Positions 61,399 through 64,000 of a stretch of 64,000 bases of DNA are shown here, in pieces. Location: positions 1-64,000 of the forward strand of contig DASVQE010000014.1 in assembly GCA_036389275.1 (NCBI GenBank), in the 5' to 3' direction. Position numbers and translations under genes: made by a program. The DNA comes from QHVT01 sp036389275 (GTDB taxonomy: Bacteria > Acidobacteriota > Thermoanaerobaculia > Gp7-AA8). The notes under the pieces were generated by a model. That model was not told the origin of the DNA, did not search any database, and saw only the letters and a program-made list of their open reading frames with translations. How positions within the stretch are numbered: position 1 is the first letter of the stretch; each line of letters opens with the position of its first letter.

Positions 61399-61446
61399 AG
61401 TTTACAAAAAACCTCTTGCACCTGACGCAACGTCAGGTCCTACGCT
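61399..61446. promoter_or_regulatory. MerR-type promoter/operator with divergent -10
   Basis: Plus strand: TTGCAC (61416-61421) and TACGCT (61441-61446) with a 19-bp spacer. The spacer holds a perfect palindrome, CCTGACG-CAA-CGTCAGG at 61421-61437. This is the textbook over-long spacer that MerR proteins untwist. Minus strand: TAAACT (61404-61399) lies 6 nt before the divergent secreted-protein gene. Confidence 0.8.
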
Positions 61447-61455
61447 GTGCGTGCG

Positions 61456-62166
61456 ATGAACGAAGCGCGATTCAAAATCGGGGATCTGGCAAAGCGCACC
61501 GGCGTGACGATCCGGACGTTGCACCACTACGACGAGATCGGCCTGCTCGTCCCGCCGCACCGGACCGAGTCCGGTCACCGGCTGTACGGGACGGAAGAGG
61601 TGCTCCGGCTGCAGCAGATTCTGTCGCTGCGGCAGATGGGCTTCTCGCTCGATCAGATCGGCACGATGCTGGGCAGCCCCGACTACGACGCGCGGCGCGT
61701 CATCGAGCTCCACATCTCGCGTCTCCGGCAACAGATCGCATGGCAGCAGGAGCTCTGCATGCGGCTGGAAGCCGTCGCGGCGCATTACCCGTCGGTCACG
61801 GCCGGCGAAATCATCAAAACGATCGAGGTGATGACCATGTTCGAAAAGTACTACACGAAAGAGCAGCTCGACACGCTCGCCAAACGGCGCGAGCAGCTCG
61901 GCGAGGCCCGCATGCAGCAGGCCGCCGAGGAGTGGCCGCGGCTGATGAAGCAGGTGCGCGAGGAGATGCAGCGCGGCACCGACCCGAAGGACCCGCGCGT
62001 GGTGGCGCTCGCAAAGCAGTGGCGCGCGCTCATCGACGAGTTCACCGGCGGCGACCCCGGCATCGAGCAGTCGCTCCGCAACTTCTACCAGGGCGAATCG
62101 AAATTCGCCGAGCAGCAGGGCGTCGACAATTCCATCAATGAGTACATCGGGAAGGCGCTCGCGTAG
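61456..62166 (+). CDS. MerR-family regulator with TipAS domain
   Basis: 236 aa from ATG 61456. The N-terminal winged HTH is KIGDLAKRTGVTIRTLHHYDEIGLL, with an RLYGTEEVLRLQQI wing and a dimerisation helix to residue about 110. The C-terminal TipAS-type antibiotic-recognition domain contains MFEKYYTKEQLDTL and WRALIDEFTGGDPGIEQ. Members bind thiopeptides or other drugs and activate export or defence genes. It probably autoregulates through the operator just upstream. Confidence 0.92.
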   Translation: MNEARFKIGDLAKRTGVTIRTLHHYDEIGLLVPPHRTESGHRLYGTEEVLRLQQILSLRQMGFSLDQIGTMLGSPDYDARRVIELHISRLRQQIAWQQELCMRLEAVAAHYPSVTAGEIIKTIEVMTMFEKYYTKEQLDTLAKRREQLGEARMQQAAEEWPRLMKQVREEMQRGTDPKDPRVVALAKQWRALIDEFTGGDPGIEQSLRNFYQGESKFAEQQGVDNSINEYIGKALA

Positions 62167-62188
62167 AAACGAGTCTCTTCACGCAACC

Positions 62189-63028
62189 ATGATCACCGGC
62201 CGCTTCGCGCCTTCGCCCACCGGCCCGCTGCACCTCGGCAGTCTCGTGGCGGCAGTGGGAAGCTGGGTGCGGGCGCGGGCGGCCGGTGGGCGGTGGCTGG
62301 TGCGGGTCGAGGATCTCGACACGCCGCGGGTGGTGCCCGGCTCCGCGGAGGAGATTCTCGCCGCGCTGCGGCGGTATGCACTCGAATGGGACGGCGAGGT
62401 GGTGTTCCAATCGCGCCGGACCGAAGCGTACGAGGCCGCGCTCGCGACGTTGCGCGAGCGCGGCTTCGTCTTCGACTGCGCCTGCTCGCGCGCCGATCTG
62501 CAGCGCGCGCCGTCGGCGCCCGACGCGAGCGGTGAGGCGCGCTATCCCGGCAACTGCCGCGATGGCCTGCCGCCCGGCAAGGCAGCGCGGGCGGTGCGCT
62601 TTCGCGCGAGCAGCGAGATCATCGAGTTCGACGACTGCATTCGCGGGCGCGTCGCCGCGCCGGCGGACGACTTCGTGCTGCGCCGCGCCGACGGCCTCTT
62701 CGCCTACCAGCTCGCGGTCGTCGTCGACGACGCCGCGCAAGGCGTGACGCAGGTCGTGCGCGGTGCCGACCTGCTCTCGTCCACGCCGCGCCAGATCGCC
62801 CTGCAGCGCGCCCTGCAACTCCCGACCCCCGAGTACGCCCACCTGCCGCTGGTGGTGAACCCCGACGGTAGCAAGGTGAGCAAACGGGACGGCGCGCTTC
62901 CGCTGCCGACGCTCGACGAGGTGCGCGTGCGCGACACGCTGCGTGTCGCCCTGCAACACCTCGGCATCGAGGTGGAGGCGGATGAGCCGCGGCGGATGTT
63001 GGGTGAGGCGCTGCGGCGCGCGTCCTAA
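62189..63028 (+). CDS. gluQRS: glutamyl-Q tRNA(Asp) synthetase
   Basis: 279 aa, a truncated GltX paralogue lacking the anticodon-binding domain. It attaches glutamate to queuosine in tRNA-Asp. HIGH-type motif in APSPTGPLHLGSL, KMSKS-type in SKVSKRDG, and a zinc site with C-x-C in DCACSRADL plus a later Cys in YPGNCRD. The last 150 bp are the template of the decayed repeats that follow. Confidence 0.92.
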   Translation: MITGRFAPSPTGPLHLGSLVAAVGSWVRARAAGGRWLVRVEDLDTPRVVPGSAEEILAALRRYALEWDGEVVFQSRRTEAYEAALATLRERGFVFDCACSRADLQRAPSAPDASGEARYPGNCRDGLPPGKAARAVRFRASSEIIEFDDCIRGRVAAPADDFVLRRADGLFAYQLAVVVDDAAQGVTQVVRGADLLSSTPRQIALQRALQLPTPEYAHLPLVVNPDGSKVSKRDGALPLPTLDEVRVRDTLRVALQHLGIEVEADEPRRMLGEALRRAS

Positions 63029-63549
63029 TGAAATCCGCGTCCGCGACACCGCTCCGCCTCTGCAACACGTCGGCATCGACCCTCGAACCGACCAGCCGCG
63101 ACGCACCCTCGACGGAAGCGCTCCGCACCCGCGCCGCGACGCGCTGATCTACGCGCCGCCGCAGCGCAGTGAGCAAGCGCGACGACGCGCTGCCGCTGCC
63201 GACGCTCGACGAGATGCACGTCCGCGACCACGCTCCGCGTGGCCCTGCAACACGCTCAGCATCGACGTCAGCCGGAGCAATCCGACGGATGCTCGAGGAA
63301 GCGCTCCGGCACACTGCGCGCGCCGTTTGCGTCTGATGCAAACCGCGTTTGAGGGTGCGGTGGCGCCTCGGGATCGCATGCGCGGCAGCTCGGCGCCCGC
63401 CGTGACGCGCTGATCGACGCGGCGTCGCGCCGCGCGGTGAGCAAGCGCGACGGCGCGCTGCCGCTACCGGCGCGCGATGAGATACGCGACGAGCCATGAC
63501 CGATGCTCGACGAACCGCCCCGGCACACCGCCCGCATCCTTTGCGTCCG
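63029..63549. repeat. degenerate tandem copies of gluQRS 3' end and esterase 5' end
   Basis: No gene is supported here. Copies of the gluQRS 3' region (marker GTGAGCAAxCGxGAC, intact at 62876) recur at 63169 and 63437. Copies of the downstream esterase 5' region (marker GACGCGCTGATC, intact at 63640) occur at 63138 and 63404. The order alternates gluQRS-end, esterase-start, repeated with period about 240-290 bp, as expected from tandem duplication across the junction followed by decay. Confidence 0.85.
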
Positions 63550-64000
63550 ATGCAAAACGCCTTTTCCACCGCCCGCCCATCACCGGACGCCGCCGGCGGC
63601 GCGGCGGGCCTGCACGCGCTGCAACTCGGCGCGCGTCGCGACGCGCTGATCTACGCGCCGCCGCACCGTCCCGCGGCCGCGCCGTTCGCGCTGATGCTGC
63701 ACGGCGCGGGCGGCAACGCCCGGCACGGCCTCTCGCAGCTCCAGCCGCTCGCCGACGAGCATGGCCTGATCGTGCTCGCGCCCGACTCGCGCGGCGACAC
63801 GTGGGACCTGCTCATCGGCGGCTACGGTCCCGACGTCGCCTTTCTCGAGCGAGCGCTCCGCTGGACCTTCGAGCGTTACGCCATCGACGCGCGCCGTCTC
63901 GCCATCGGCGGTTTTTCCGACGGCGCCTCCTACGCGCTCTCCCTCGGCCTCGATCACGGCGAGCTCTTCACGCATGTGATCGCCTTCTCGCCCGGCTTCG
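63550..64000 (+). CDS. esterase, alpha/beta hydrolase (partial)
   Basis: 150 residues seen before the window ends. ATG 63550 begins a short Ala/Gly-rich stretch, then DALIYAPP, LMLHGAGGNA (oxyanion loop), VLAPDSRGDTWD, and the nucleophile elbow GGFSDGASYAL. It resembles the phospholipase/carboxylesterase and polyhydroxybutyrate-depolymerase-like group. The catalytic Asp and His are beyond the edge. No signal peptide is obvious. Its 5' codons are partly copied in the upstream repeat array. Confidence 0.75.
   Translation, partial: MQNAFSTARPSPDAAGGAAGLHALQLGARRDALIYAPPHRPAAAPFALMLHGAGGNARHGLSQLQPLADEHGLIVLAPDSRGDTWDLLIGGYGPDVAFLERALRWTFERYAIDARRLAIGGFSDGASYALSLGLDHGELFTHVIAFSPGF

Noticed and set aside
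63029..63549. Small genes in the array after gluQRS
   Set aside because: The frames are fragments of decayed gluQRS and esterase copies with no starts, ribosome-binding sites or consistent coding signal.

Overview
The window is high-GC, gene-dense bacterial chromosome. The organism is most likely a member of Acidobacteriota. The evidence is a TonB receptor with an N-terminal carboxypeptidase-regulatory domain, a pterin synthase of the glutamate (PTPS-III) type known from folB-less bacteria including Acidobacteria, and a zinc-rich RNA polymerase beta subunit. This is inference from gene content, since no rRNA lies in the window.

Layout. 1-5.8 kb: a large imperfect palindrome, an Eco57I-class DNA adenine methylase overlapping a compact SNF2 ATPase (a possible defence pair), and a convergent secreted GH113-like glycosidase. 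5.8-16.7 kb: an NtrC-type regulator, a DUF192 lipoprotein, a rhomboid-like protein lacking catalytic residues, a 0.8-kb array of decayed repeats, a zinc-ribbon/Arg-Gly-Pro-rich protein, PTPS-III, DUF1802, a membrane J-protein, an ECF sigma factor with its zinc anti-sigma, rdgB, an alpha/beta hydrolase, a candidate ncRNA and two Thr-rich lipoproteins. 16.7-20.4 kb: coaE-folD diverging from a large secreted beta-sandwich protein.

20.4-42 kb is the information-processing core: rplM-rpsI, rpsB-tsf, REP-like palindromes, the tight operon pyrH-frr-ispD-ispF-gltX-pyrD-rlmB, then tRNA-Thr/Tyr/Gly/Thr, rpmG, tRNA-Trp, secE-nusG-rplK-rplA-rplJ-rplL-rpoB-(small zinc protein)-rpoC. Translation, transcription, UMP synthesis, isoprenoid precursors and tRNA charging are co-oriented here. 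RpoB carries an eight-cysteine insert, half of which copies the cysteine spacing of the RpoC zinc-binding domain. A tiny DnaJ-type zinc protein sits between rpoB and rpoC.

42-64 kb is accessory and metabolic: an S41 peptidase, two MOSC proteins, an amino-acid permease, PaiB-like and HAD proteins, a penicillin acylase, DUF1206, HU, two GNATs, an old-yellow-enzyme, trmJ, a phosphodiesterase-TPR protein, a TonB receptor, a peptide-exporter-type ABC protein, a secreted unknown, a MerR-TipAS regulator with a textbook 19-bp-spacer promoter, gluQRS, a second decayed repeat array, and the start of an esterase cut by the window end.

Cross-cutting signals. Many first genes of transcription units have a -10-like hexamer 6-9 nt before the start codon and no Shine-Dalgarno, which suggests leaderless mRNAs. 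Neighbouring genes often overlap by 4 nt (ATGA/GTGA), and convergent genes overlap at their tails. Two intergenic arrays (8.6-9.4 kb and 62.9-63.6 kb) are built from degenerate copies of the ends of the adjoining genes.
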